A stretch of 64,000 nt of DNA from Platerodrilus igneus (lineage: Eukaryota; Arthropoda; Insecta; Coleoptera; Lycidae): NCBI GenBank assembly GCA_036346225.1, contig JARFIW010001346.1, forward strand, positions 434,001-498,000. Direction: 5' to 3'. Of this stretch, positions 11,444 through 23,695 are shown piece after piece. Made by a program: the position numbers and the translations under genes. Numbering within the stretch: the stretch's first letter is position 1; each line of letters starts with the position of its first letter. The notes beneath the pieces are model-generated. The model was not told the origin of the DNA, did not search any database, and was given only the letters and a program-made list of their open reading frames with translations.

Positions 11444-11860
11444 TGCGAGTTATGTATCCCCCAATTACCTATATATATTGATATATTGAATCTAATAGGA
11501 ATTATTAGAAATTGTTAAGTAAAGTATAAGTTCAATGCAACATTGTAACACAAGAATAACCCAGAGAGGTTATCGACAGTTCATGAGAACGGACATGCAA
11601 CTTTGCATCCGTGAGGGCAGTGATACTGCAGGTGGCAGGTCACAGGCGGTCAACAGACCGCAATTACTTAGAATTAAGATTGATACATTGTAACAAAGTG
11701 TAAAGCAGACATGAGATCTGCAAGTTCCCACAAGCCGTGTGAGGGGCAGGTTATTATAAAAAGCCCGGGAGCTCAAGGCCCGGCAGTCAGTCTGCGTAAT
11801 ACAGCTTTAGCATTGTTGTCTACCTAGGCTACTCACCAGTACAATTAATTTTTTATAAAG
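11444..11860 (+). mobile_element. solo or inverted LTR of the gypsy A family inserted between protease and reverse transcriptase
   Basis: This block matches the reverse complement of the gypsy A 3' LTR at 8345-8772 but sits in the opposite (plus) orientation inside gypsy A. It begins TGCGAGTTATG at 11444. It carries TTATTATAAAAAG near 11751 followed by TCAGTCTGCG, a plausible TATA box and initiator about 30 bases apart. The right end is uncertain (near 11860) and I found no convincing target duplication. It separates the protease remnant (from 11930) from the reverse transcriptase (to 11443). Confidence 0.6.
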
Positions 11861-11929
11861 TTATTATGTACAAATTACATTAAATTTTTGTTAAGTGTCG
11901 AAGTTGTTTTTTAAAAACACAGCTCCAAA

Positions 11930-12236
11930 GGCCCGAACCTTAACTTGCGTTAACCTGTAATTCATGGTATGCGAGGAAATCCATGCCAATAATGGATTTT
12001 TGACGCCGGCGATAACAAATTGCCAAGTGAATCGTCGAATTAGTATCAAATCTAATGTTAATGTGATTGTACCATATGTGTTTATGATCGTCTCGTTTGC
12101 TACGAATAATTGATAGTTCGTCGGTTTGAGTAGTCTACGAACCTTGCTTCTTGGATATACACAGGGATCTGTTCCAATGTCAATTAAAAATTCCACAGAT
12201 GTGGTGGGATCTTTTATGAATAAGAGGTGTGAAATA
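11930..12236 (-). pseudogene. gypsy A aspartic protease, interrupted at its start by the Polinton-like element
   Basis: On the minus strand the frame reads into FLIDIGTDPCVYPRS, a gypsy retropepsin site whose active motif should be D-T/S-G; here DIG has lost the threonine. VANETIINTYG and FVIAGV follow, then a frameshift leads to the GMDFL-like C-terminal box near 11950. The upstream end of the reading frame stops at 12236, exactly where the inserted element's target duplication lies. The frame resumes at 24414 on the far side, 12.2 kb away. Confidence 0.8.
12231..12236. repeat. left target-site duplication GAAATA
   Basis: GAAATA at 12231-12236 matches GAAATA at 24414-24419 exactly and lies immediately outside the terminal inverted repeats. 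A 6-bp duplication is the hallmark of Polinton/Maverick integration. Confidence 0.9.
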
Positions 12237-12712
12237 AGTAGATAGAATAGGTATGTTCTGGCGCACTTCGATCCTCACTCGATCGATCCCCTCACCCTGC
12301 CGTCTAGTTGGTGTTTGTTGAAGGGTACGTGCATTGTATATTCTGACGATCCTTATGACACTTCTGGCGCACATCGTTTCTCACTGGATCGCCGACCCCC
12401 TCTTAGCCCCTTCTCCTTGCCTACTAGTTCTAGGGTGTTGAGGGAAGAAGGGGGTCTTATGACGATTCTCATGACTCATTTGAATTCTTCATTACGTTTA
12501 TCAGCTCTGCGGGTGCTCCATTCGGCACTTTGCGGTATAGAACAAATTTTTAACGATCCTCATGACTCATATGAATTCTTCATTATGTTTATCAGCTTTG
12601 CGGGTGTCCTATTTGGCATTTTGCGGTTTAAAAATTTTTTTTTAAAATTTTAAATCCAGTGAACATATGCCCTGGGGTTTAAAAATCAGCTCAAAATTAT
12701 ATGGCATAGATA
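12237..12712. repeat. left terminal inverted repeat of the Polinton-like element
   Basis: About 476 bases, matching the reverse complement of 23936-24413. It starts AGTAGATAGAATAGGTATG and contains a CGATCGATC-rich segment, a C-rich block near 12380-12420 and an internal direct repeat of about 85 bases (12470-12535 and 12553-12620, sharing CTCATGACTCAT and GAATTCTTCATTA). The two arms differ at many positions, so the insertion is old. Confidence 0.9.
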
Positions 12713-12974
12713 TGGGTAATCAAAATTGTAAAGGGTACTTGTTTCCGATCTCTGGGATTGGTGATTGAGTACAAAAACAAAAATAAGCTGCAATATATAT
12801 GGAAATAAAAATTTATTAGACAATCTATACACAATAGTAATAAATTCTTTGTATATATCTACATTTACAATAATATTATCATTGTACACGTTTTTAGACT
12901 AAACATGTATATACATTGTGATCCTAAAACAGTCACGTAATGTGTACAATTTAAATCTAAGCAATATATACAAC
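12713..12974. other. spacer between left TIR and the polymerase stop codon
   Basis: An AT-rich 262-base stretch with no coding signal. It has no counterpart beside the right terminal repeat, where a polymerase fragment abuts the TIR. Confidence 0.5.
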
Positions 12975-15900
12975 TTATAAACTAGGTAAAATGAAATCTA
13001 TTTCCATATGCCCCCATGCATACGTTAAGGGCGTGTTAAGGATGACGAAACGTTTGTCATCTGCGCCCGATAAACTAACCTTGCTAAGTAACAGCGTAAA
13101 TAAATCATGTTTTTTGCTCCTAATAGACCGCATCGAATGCACGAGGGCTCGGAAGTTACTGTTATGTGCTACGTCCTTAAAACTATCAACACTTATACCC
13201 TGCACAACACTACGCTTAACCCCTTTAATCTTTTTTATTACATCCCTTTCGCTAACTATACAGTAACTCTTGGCGCGAGTAGCCACAAACTCTAAAACTA
13301 ACTCACCACCAAGCTCATCCTTGAACTTTCCGGGCACTTTCTTGTTTACAAGTGGGATCTTATATTTATTTTCTGGGTGGTAGTCACTAGTGTCGAATAG
13401 GTCCAGGCGGGCATGAATATCACTGTACAAGTCTTCTGTTTCGACACTATACACGAGCGAATCGGTATCTGTATACAAAAGCGAAAGCTTAGCCCCATAC
13501 AGTGGCAACAGTTTCTCATAGTGAAAGTCATAAATCAAGGTTTTTGATAGATCTAAAATCGAAAAGCCTGCATATATAGGTTTGTTATAGGTGACTTTAA
13601 CGCGGTCCATCTGTATTAGTGCTAAATTTGTGCCTAGTACCAGATTACAATTAAAGTTCGGGCGGGCAATCAGAGTACTCGCACACAAGGTCTTCCGGTT
13701 ACACGCCCACCGAGTCACAAGTTTCACGTCGACGCGCTTGTCTACGTTCTCCATGGTCTTGCCAAAGATGGCATTGTTTATGAGTTTGAAAAAGTCCTTC
13801 TCAAAAGCGTTAGTAGCATGAGTGCGAAGGTCTGTGTTCAAATCGATATAAGGCTTCAACCGTGGAGACTGGTCGAACTCGAGAACCCGGTGGATGGAGG
13901 TCAACACTAATCCGTTTCTCATACACTGCTGTAGATTCCTGTAGTGGATAATGTAGCGGTGTTTGTCTTCTAAGGTGGCGAGGAGCTACGGAGTCTTAGA
14001 TGAGATATAAGGCGACGTCTTTATTTCCGGACAGAATGGCAAGTCGTTGTGGAGATCATGTAAATGTGGAGGATACTCTAAGTCGACCTCCAGAATGAAT
14101 CCTTTCGCAGAATCCTTGGGAACATTTAAGATGGTGGCCTGGAGTTCGACTATATCGGTAGAGGGCAGCCATTGAAATCCTCCAAGAGGGAGAGCTTGAC
14201 TCATGGCCCAGCCATACAAGTTATTGGCATCGTAGTAGGCCAAATACTTAAACGGAGCCGCAAGATCGTACTCTTCCATGTACTTGTTATTGGCAGCAAC
14301 GTAGCGTCCACTACACTGGGTCAGACCCCTCTGATCCCAGACTTTATAAAATGGTACATGTCAATATCCGTGAGGAGCTCCAGTTTCACTCCGGTGTATT
14401 TTAACATGGCGTCCCAAGTTAATGAGGGCGCTGTCACATACTCGCACGGATCAAGGTCATAAGTCGACATGCACACCCGGTGAAAGTTCTCGAAGACGTC
14501 TGCCAACAATAGTACATCTGTCTTCAAATAGAGGTCGCTATATTCTCCGAGCGTGTTGAGGCCAAAGTCGCGCCATACCTTCTTAGCCCTCTCGTATTTG
14601 TCGGTGGTAATGGATGTAGAGGTGAGGTCATTGTAGAAGGCGTCCTGTGGTGGTAGGGCTGTTTCATCCAATACTTCCATACTTTGTGTGTAAGTGTATG
14701 AAAACACGCCTTTCTTGGTAACCAGTTAGAACTTGGAATCTTCGGGAAGTGGACGTCTGACCTCCACATACTGGTCCTGAGCTAAATTCTTCGCCAGTGT
14801 ATCCAACTCGGACGCCATAAATCGGAGAGAGTCGATAAACCGAAGTTGGACACAGGACTTGTCGGCAGTCTTTTCTTGTTCGTCTAAGACCGCTTCTGTA
14901 TCGTATAGCCGTACAGTTTTCGAAAACGAGATGAACCGCTCTTTATTGGTCGGTATAACGTTAATTTTCTCGTTATCATGCCCCAGATTTTTTATGATGA
15001 AATGAGCATCATATCCACTAAGGTTGTGAAACACCACTGAAATAAACTGCGGAACCCGATAGAGGATGTTACATTTGGAGTGTACAGGGAAGCGGTACGC
15101 ACCATTCATGTGGTTGTGATCCCGCACACGGTCTGTTCCAAGCGGTTTCTTGCATATCCCACAGTCTTCGGTAGTGTGGAACAAAAGTTCATTCTGGGCA
15201 TCCAAAGGAATCATGGGCACATTCGTCGTCAATATCTTACCCAGACGTCTAGCTTCCTCTCTACGTTTGATAACAAATTTACGTGCTGCGTCTGGGCCCC
15301 GGTAGATCTCAAATTTATTGAGGGAGTCATCGTAGCTGCATTTGATGTAATATGTCCAGCTATAAGGGGTATGCAGTTGGAGCACTGTTGTAGATGACGT
15401 GGAGGGGTCAGGCGTTGCAAAACTGTATGGCTGTAGGAGCGACTCAAAGTCGGCATAAATAACGAATGGTACCTGCATTTGTTTTTGGAAGCTCGAAAAT
15501 TCCAAAACGTTGTTGAATACGGTGGGCATTTAGGTTACGACATGGTTACAGTCCTGCTTAGTATGCCTGATCAAAGCAGTCTCAGTAGGAAAAAAAATCA
15601 AACATCCATCGCAGATCCATTTATGTAAGCAACGTTTTGATAACTGTTTACCGACCAGACGACCCAAATCCTTGATCCAACAGAAGTGACCTTTTTCATC
15701 ATTCTGGATGAAGAGCAAGTTAACGTGCCGGGCTTTCCTGCGTTTAGTAAAATGTAAAGGACCAACAATAGACCTTTCTTCCATTCCGAATACGTTGATA
15801 CTCAGGTCGTTCAAAGCCCCGAACTTGACAATCTTGTCAAAGGTCATAGGGAACTCTATATCACCCATATTTAAGCAAGTCGAGTAATGAGGGTACTTGC

Positions 15901-16863
15901 TAAGACGTTGGGGGTCATGCTCGGCAGGATACAGCGCTGCTACAATGGAGTATGCAAAACAGGCAGCGTCTCGGTTTTTAACATTCACCACCGCTTTTTT
16001 AGCTTTTATCCAGCGTTGAAGGTCAATGTAATAGGAGCCCCTAAGTGGTTGGTATTTGTTGATGTTTAGTTCTAAATGCTGGACACGTTGTAAAGCCCCA
16101 CCGGACTGGTGATGTTCAAATTCTTGGGATTTATCGATCATCTCCCGAGAAAACGCCGTATACACTTTGTTCAAATCGCTCGAACGGGTTATAATTTGAT
16201 TCTTGGTATTGAAAGATTTAGTTGCTTCGGTATCGCTCAAGTCTATCTTTGTGTACATACCAAACACTTTCACATTAATTTTAAGGGTCGTGTGGATCTC
16301 TAAGGTGTCTTGGATCAGCTTTACAAAATGCTGCTTTTGTTCAAGTAAAAAGTCTCCAATGTCTCTACAATCCGACAGATTATTGATGCGGTAAGTTGCG
16401 ATCCGGGAGCGGAAGGCAGACGATAACAGTTGTATCGCTTCTTGTTTGGGGTCTCCGGATTCGGTCTTATGCGCGGCACTACGTAAATAGCAGGGAAACT
16501 GGCGTGAAGGAACGTCCATATTGCAATCCTCGCAATATCGTATGTCCTCTCGCTGGCGTTTTGGGCCGGGTGCAACACGTGGTGGTGATGCTCCACGTTT
16601 GGCACACATCGATGTAGAAGAAATATTATCTCCGTGGAGGACGTGCTGATGCCGGGTTAAATTAGCTCGACACCCAAACCCCATACCACAAATGTCGCAC
16701 ACAAATGATGTTGGTGCTGGTAATCCAGTCGGTGGAGCTGGGGCTGTAACCTGACGTGGTGATCTAATGATATTATGGACCTCTTTTTGTGTCGGTTAAG
16801 GTTGATCTGGATCGAGAAGTTTTTATGGCACACCTCGCAGACGAATATTTTGACGGATTCCAT
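12975..16863 (-). pseudogene. polB: Polinton-type protein-primed DNA polymerase B, decayed
   Basis: A reading frame of about 1,296 codons runs from ATG at 16863 to 12975. The N-terminal third has C2H2 zinc fingers, a second C-x2-C finger near 15620 and a GPLHF block. Next come Exo I (YADFES), a C-x2-C...DHNH...HSKCN zinc site like endonuclease VII, Exo II (NLSGYDAHF), Exo III (YLKTDVLLLADVF), motif A (DANNLYGWAMSQ), motif B (NNAIFGKTMEN) and motif C (YTDTDS). The gene is broken by frameshifts near 16780 and 14325 and by in-frame stops at 15530, 14726 and 13986. Catalytic residues are otherwise retained. Such enzymes replicate linear DNA from a terminal protein; this copy should be inactive. 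Confidence 0.9.
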
Positions 16864-17785
16864 TGTAATCTGCACAATAAAACTATGTTTATTATTCAGT
16901 TTAAAACACGTAAACCGCAATGTTTTACAGTTGTAAAAGAAACACTACTGAGGAAAATGGGCTGAGACTTCTTATAAATAGCAAGATGATCGTAAACAGG
17001 TAAATTAAAGTGCGTGCTCACAGGCAGTCAATATAACTTCGGCCCAGGATTCCAATGTAATCTGCACAATGAAACAATGTTTATTACTCAGTTTAAAACA
17101 CGTAAACCACGATGTTTTGTAGTCGTAGAAGAAACACAACTGAGGAAAATGGGCTGAGACCCCTTATATTTTTTAGCCAGATGATCGTAAACAGGTAAAT
17201 TAGAGCGCATGCTCACAGGCAACTAATATAACATTGTCCCAGGATTCCAATGTGATCTGCACAATAAAATGATCTTTATTACTTAGTTTAAAACATGCAG
17301 ACATATGTTTTTACAATCGCGGAAGAGGAAAATGGGCTGAAATCCCTTATATTTATAGCCAGATGACCGGAAATAGGCTTGAGCGCATACTCACAGGCAG
17401 TCGATATAACATTGTCCCAGGATTCCAATGTGATCTGCACAATAAAACGATCTTTATTACTCAGTTTAAAACATGCAGACAAATGTTTTCGCAATCGCGG
17501 AAGTGAAAAATGGGGCAAGCCTCCTTATATTTATAGAGAGATAATTGTAAACAAGTAAATTAAAGCGCATGCTCACAGGCAGCCGATATAACATTGTCCC
17601 AGGATTTCAATGTGATCTGCACAATAAAATGATGTATATTACTCAGTTTAATACATGCAGACAAATGTTTTCGCATTCGCGGAAGAGAAAAATGAGCTGA
17701 AATCCCTTATATTTATAGCCAGATGATCGGAAATAGGTAAATTAGAAAGCATGCGCACAGATCGCTAATAAAACGTCGCCCCAGT
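16855..17785 (-). repeat. five-copy tandem repeat (178-195 bp) of the polymerase upstream region
   Basis: Units begin with GGATTCCA near 16855, 17047, 17242, 17420 and 17602, the last ending near 17785. On the minus strand each holds a TATA-like box (CTATAAATATAAGGG), then TTTCAGCCCATTTT, an AATAAA, and TTATTGTGCAG, which resembles a 3' splice site. Only the polymerase-proximal copy has ATGGAATCC, the presumed start codon; the others read TTGGAATCC. The array therefore looks like amplified promoter and leader DNA. Confidence 0.7.
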
Positions 17786-19100
17786 GGAAATACTTCTAAA
17801 GGAATGGAGCACAGTTACGTCTGGGGAACTTGCGAAACAACCAAAAACAGTAAAATTAGTATTATATGGATAATAAATAGCCATTGCTATGCTTTCGCGC
17901 CTTATTCGATAGAGGACCATAGCGCCAACCGCACCCAATGCTACTCTAGCCTATGATCAAACTACTACATATACACCCAAATTGTTACATTACTTAGTGA
18001 CTTACTGCAGTTAATCACAATAACATATTGCTATATAAAGCCTAGGGGTGGGGTAGGACGGTTCTTTATAGCCACCAGGCAGCGCTTTCTTTATACTATA
18101 TATACCAGACATATCCTGGTTTGTAAGCAAGGATTAGAATCATCCAATGCCAATACACTCCCACATTGTGGTATAAATATGGCCAACCACTAGTTTAAAC
18201 CCCTAATCATTTTCCAGTAGCTTTATATCCATGATGCTATTGTTAACAACTGAGTTTACTAATTATCATATTTGGGTGCAAGGTAACACGGTGCGATAAC
18301 ACTTGCCTCATAGCCTATTCGCTGAGCTTTTGACAGACAAGAAGGCAAGACAAACAACGTTGGACAATTTTTTAAGCCAGGCCCATCCTTACCAGTGAAA
18401 AATGATGACGACAGTGATTTGTAGGTTACCATTTCTTCATCTACATTCGCATATTTTATGTAACATGAAGTGGTTTCGTTTTTGTATATAGATTATTACA
18501 GGTTTTTGGAGTCTCTCTTTATTTTTATATGCAAATGTATGTACCTGTTATGTATATATTTTTGATTTAAATGAAATAACAAGATAAAATGCATTTTGAA
18601 TGATAAACCATGTTACATATTTAACAAATTTGGAGTCGTTCCCTTTGAATTTGTATTAGAATAATTGATTCCTTTTATGTGCCTTTTCGCTTTGCGACCA
18701 AGTTTTGTGTAACGTAAACAACTATTTATGGTATGTTACCTAAAACTAAAAAACATGAGAGGTGGGGCCCCGTCTAAAGCGTCCTCACAGTAAGCACCCG
18801 ATTCGTTCAACCTTTGTAGTAAATAATTCAAGAAGGTGGACTGTCGCGCCCATGCAAGCGCATAAAGAGAAGCTTTCCTTCATTATTTTAACCCAACGTG
18901 AGATATTCAAAGTAGTCTATGATTAATTAGTTTGCAGGAGATCAATTTATGAAACTGAATAAAATAGTCTTTCAAAAATCGGGCGATGTACGCATTACAA
19001 CTAAAATATTCAAATTGCTAGTGATATGCAAATCGGTGTTTAATAAAAACTTTTATATGAACATTAATCATGATGAATTGAATATACCTGTATCATTTAC
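17786..19100. other. non-coding part of the Polinton-like element
   Basis: There are no reading frames above 60 codons. A 32-codon plus-strand stretch at 18309-18404 ends with a QTTLDNF motif (see findings). Otherwise I see only AT-rich sequence with scattered short inverted motifs. Confidence 0.4.
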
Positions 19101-19104
19101 ATAT

Positions 19105-19735
19105 ATATATTAAAACGTGCATACCAACGATCAAATATTTAAGCTAAAATAGGTCTTTTAACACCGTAAAACTTGTCGCATGATCTGAAAAATATACTGT
19201 TATATATGTACACAAAGTTTAATACTCACCTAACTGCTTTGATTAACAAACAGTAAACCGGAAAACAAACTGAGCCTGCCGCACTTCTCACTATTATATT
19301 AGCATATCTCGTAACAATATGCACCAGGACTAAACACCTGAGGTCCATCTATATTTAAATTACGCAAACTATACTTTTATGTGCCATTCTTTAGCAGAAA
19401 TCTGCCTTAACATATCGAAAAAAGAATGGCACATAAAGGTATAGTTTGTGTAATTTCAATATAGATGGACCTCAGGTGTTTACTCCTGGTGCATATTGTT
19501 ACGATATATGCTATTATAATAGTGAGAAGTGCGGCAGGCTCAGTTTGTTTTCCGGTTTACTGTTCGTTAATCAAAGCAGTTAGTGAGTATTAAACTTTAT
19601 ACATATCAACAGTATATTTTTCAGATCATGCGGCAAGTTTTACGTGTTAAAGACCCATTTACTAATTATATGTATAGCATTCGCTTTTTAGATAGACGTG
19701 TATATTAATATGATCGTTGACACGTTTTGATGAGC
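19105..19735. repeat. large imperfect palindrome inside the Polinton-like element
   Basis: Left arm about 19105-19420 and right arm about 19422-19735 are reverse complements over nearly their whole length, with some indels towards the outside. The shared blocks include GGACCTCAGGTGTTTA, GTGCGGCAGGCTCAGTTTG and GATCATGCGGCAAGTTTTA or their near matches. The central loop is short (around TTAACATATCG). The right arm is also the start of a 1.06-kb direct repeat. Confidence 0.8.
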
Positions 19736-21505
19736 TTTTAATGTTGCAGATAATGAATTACATATTTAATTTAATTTGACGTAAATTCTGCATAATTTCG
19801 AGATAATTTATGGTTTCTAATAGATTTTTAATGATTTTTTTGTTAATATTTTAGGATCCACTAAAAATATTCGAGTTCTAATAAAAGCTGTGCTGACCCT
19901 AAATTTACCGGACTTCGCTCTGCAAATATATTAAAAAAACGTATCGAAGAATTTAGATGAGTCAAGACGTAATGACATAGTAGCATCATAAAATAATTAA
20001 TAATTGCCTGAATTTAAAATATATGTAAAACGGCCGATTTGAAGGGTATTCAGTTTTATAAATTGATTAATTATCAACCGCTTTGAATATCTCAACGTCA
20101 GGTAAAAGTAATTTTTTTCTGGTTTAATATATAGCTCATGTTATAATTAGTATTTTGTAGTTAATTATAGACAATATGTCATCGTATTGTATGGAATGCA
20201 GTCATTTCTGCAATTTGCATATAGCAAAACGAGGCATAAATAGTACAGTACAATAAATAATTTTCATAAGAAATCGATTTTATGAATAAACTATATTACA
20301 AAACCTGTATTTAAACTATTAGCCTGCCTATTCGAAACCGGGTTATTAAAGAAACAACTTATTTTCTAAATTAAACTGCATTTGTTTTTCAAGAACTGTA
20401 TTACTCAGTTTTGTAAGCAAAAATCTGCGTTAACAGATCGAGACAAACATCTAAGCAGAAATCGATGTAGATTTCTTTTAAAGAATAGCACATAAAGGTA
20501 TAGTTTGTGTAATTTGAATATAGATGGACCTCAGGTGTTTAGTCCCGGTGCATTTTGTTACGATATATATTGATATAATAACGTAAAGTGCGCTTAGACC
20601 AGTTTTTTCCCAATTTACCGTTTACTATTAATGCAGTTTTGAAAAGTGGTTCATGGTGAGTATTTAACTTTTGTATACATATTTAACAAAATATTTTTAA
20701 GATTATTCCGCAAGTTTTACGGTGTTAAAAGACACACATTTTAGCTTAATTATATGTATAGTATTCGCTTTTTAGATAGACGTGTATATTAATATGATCG
20801 TTGACACGTTTTGATGAGCTTTTAATGTTGCATATAATGAATTACATATTTAATTTAATATGACGTAAATTCTGCATAATTTTGAGATAATTTATGGTTT
20901 CTAATAGATTTCTAATGATTTTTTTGGTTAATATTTTAAGATACACTAAAAATATTCGAGTTCTAATAAAAGCTGTGTTGACCTTAAATTAACCGGACTT
21001 CGCTCTGCGAATATATTAAATAAACGTGTCGAAAAATTTAGATGAGTCAAGACGTAATGACCTAGTTGCATCATAAAATAATTAATTGCCTGAATTTATA
21101 ATATATGTAAGTCGATCGATTTAAAGGGTATTCAGTTTTATAAATTGATTAATTATCGACCGCTTTGAATATCTCAACGTCAGGTAAAAGTAATTTTTCT
21201 CTGGTTTAATATATAGCTCATGTTATAATTAGTATTTTGTAGTTAATTATAGGCAGATATGTCATTGTATCGTATGGAATGCAGTAATTTTTGCAATTTG
21301 CATAGAGCAAAACGAGGCATAAATAGTACAGTACAATATATAATTTTTATAAGAAATCGATTTTATGGATAAACTATATTACAAAAACCTGTATTTAAAC
21401 TAACAGCATGCTTTATTCGAAACCGCGTTATTAGAGAAACAACTTATTTCCTAAATTAAACTGCATTTGTTTTTTCAAGAACTCTATAACTCAGTTTTGT
21501 ATGCC
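19425..21505 (+). repeat. two tandem ~1.06-kb modules (19425-20480, 20482-21505)
   Basis: GATGGACCTCAGGTGTTTA recurs with an offset of 1,057 bases and similarity continues through each unit. Each unit carries a TATA-like TATAATA followed about 25 bases later by a CAGTTT initiator-like site. A GTGAGT donor-like site and a TTTTA(A/G)GAT acceptor-like site follow. Further on, a second CAGTTTTATAAATTG block precedes CAGGTAAAAGT and a TATAG acceptor-like site ahead of an ATG. The ATG frame is 26 codons in the first unit (MSSYCMECSHFCNL...) and similar in the second. Confidence 0.7.
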
Positions 21506-23695
21506 TGGAATTTAATAGTAATGTAATATAAAATTTTAATAATAAATTTTGGATTCAAACTAAACATTCTTATCGTTATCGAATTAATAATTATTTTATA
21601 AAATAAGCTATATATTAAACCAGCACTTGTATTTTCAAGTTATATATGGACCGATGTATTAATCTTCTAATAATTCGTGAGAAATGCAGTCATTTCTGCA
21701 ATTTGCAGAGAACGAACCCTAGAAATATTTATGAGCTATGATGTTTATGACGTCACGCACATTTATGCAGGCATAAACACGTTTAAGTAGGTCGTTGATC
21801 GTTCGAATCATGCCCCCGAAAATTTTTTATCTTTAACGGAACGACAATTATTTTTGAAAATTCATAAATCGATTCAATGTATAGATTTTTACGTTCTTAT
21901 AATTGTTATACAAATTTCATGTTTGGATTTAAATTACAGCTTAAGGTTTAAAGAACATCACACAAAAACCCGTTTTTAATATAATAAAATTTAAGGAAGC
22001 GCTATACTGTTTACATATGGTTGAAATACAAATATTCTGCTATGATAAACTAAAAATCCTATTTGTTTAACTTTATTAATGTTTAGGCTTAAAAATAGAG
22101 CAAAATTCCATGAACCAGATAATATAAACAAATTTTTTATAAAATCTACATTAATCGGCGCGCTGAAGAAAATATATGTCTCGTTGTAATACTAACGAGT
22201 TAATTTTGTAGTACGGTTTAGTGTGGTTCCAGATATTGACAAAGGCGGATGCGGTTTTGTATATGAATTACATATTTAATGCGACTTTTACTAAAATTCG
22301 GCTTAGTTTTTTGAGATAGTTTTAGGTTTCTAATTAATTTTTAATAATTTTTTTGTTAATATTTTAGGATCCACTGAAATTATTCGAACTCTATATAAAA
22401 GCGGTGCTGACCTCAATTTTACCGAGCTTCGCTCAGACGTTATGTAGAATTTTGGATGAGTCATGATGTAATCATTTTATAACTTTGACGTGGGGTTCGA
22501 GACTAATCATAGCCGTCGGGTGATCGTAAGAGGTTAACACTTCTTCGACTGATATTTTTTCTGTAATTAAACGTCGTTCTAGGTAAGTCGAGCATTTTTG
22601 GATATGCTTAATTGAATATTTATATATTTTTCAGATATGTATAATAATTTCACTCTCTGTAAATTGCAGAAAATAGCCGCATTTTATACGATGATACATC
22701 AGTAGTTTAATTGTCATACAGAAACATCTTACTTATTTAAATTTACTAGTGTCTGGGCTTAAAAAATAGTGCAAAATTGTAGAAACCAGATGGCATAAAC
22801 AAATTTTTTTATAAAATCAACATCAGTCGGTGCGCTGAAGAAAATATGTCTCGTTGTTATTTAATTTTCTAGTACGGTTTCATGATACATAATTGTATCA
22901 TAGTACTGTTTAGTATGGCTCCAGACATTGATAAAGACGCTCGCGAATGCAGCTCTCCATAAAGCAAATCAGTACGTATTAAAAATCTTTTTTATTAGTG
23001 GTCTATTTTTTTTTAAAATTTGCAAATTATATTGGTTATTAAGTGAAGTTTTTATCAAGTAACTAATCATTTGAGCTCACACATCGACATTGTTTTTTTA
23101 ATAGCCGAAATAGGGGTACTTATTGTAATAATTATTGTATTGTATAATGAAAATACCCTATTTGATTATGTAAAGCATTATTTCTTTCTTTAAATTGCAC
23201 AAATATTGGATGTTTACAAATTTTACAGATGTGAATTATTTAAAACCGATGATGCATTATTTTAATTAGCTGCTTTCAGACCTCAAACAAAAACAGGCAC
23301 CAGTTTAATTTTATGCAATCAAATCAAGCATTAAACGTAATATTTATGCAGATTTGTGCAGATTTCTGCTAATGAATAGCACAATAATAGTAATGGTTAA
23401 GTGTTTTGCTCATAGATGGTTACCTGGTGTTTACTCTCGGAGCATTTCCTTATGACATATGCTGTTACATTAGCGTAGAGTGCTCGGCTTTTCAGTTTTC
23501 AGCTTACGGCATCGAGTTTTGTGAAGTCGCTCTAGGTAAGTAAACTAATTTTTGTGATCAGATTTTAACAGAACATTGTTTCAGATGATGACGATGCTTA
23601 TTTTAAAAGATTGCTTGGTGTACATCTTTCAAATATACAGCTAAGACTGATTCAAAAATTTCAAAAAGCAGTCTTTTATACTAAATAGCCTATCC
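21506..23695 (+). repeat. diverged further copies of the non-coding modules
   Basis: Blocks from the 1.06-kb modules recur in decayed form. The TTTTAGGATCCACTGAAATTATTCG block is at 22361, a TCATTTCTGCAATTTGCA block at 21687, and the GGTGTTTACTC promoter block near 23430, followed by CTAGGTAAGT at 23531. A separate pair, GAAGAAAATATATGTCTCG at 22165 and its near match at 22830, shares the following 90 bases. No frames above 60 codons occur. Confidence 0.55.

Noticed and set aside
12315..12653. 112-residue frame and its mirror at 23988-24335
   Set aside because: Both are translations of the terminal inverted repeats. The similarity reflects the TIR and its internal duplication, not a gene.
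13591..16617. Several plus-strand frames (for example 15080-15397, 16396-16617)
   Set aside because: They are antisense shadows of the minus-strand DNA polymerase, which has clear family motifs.
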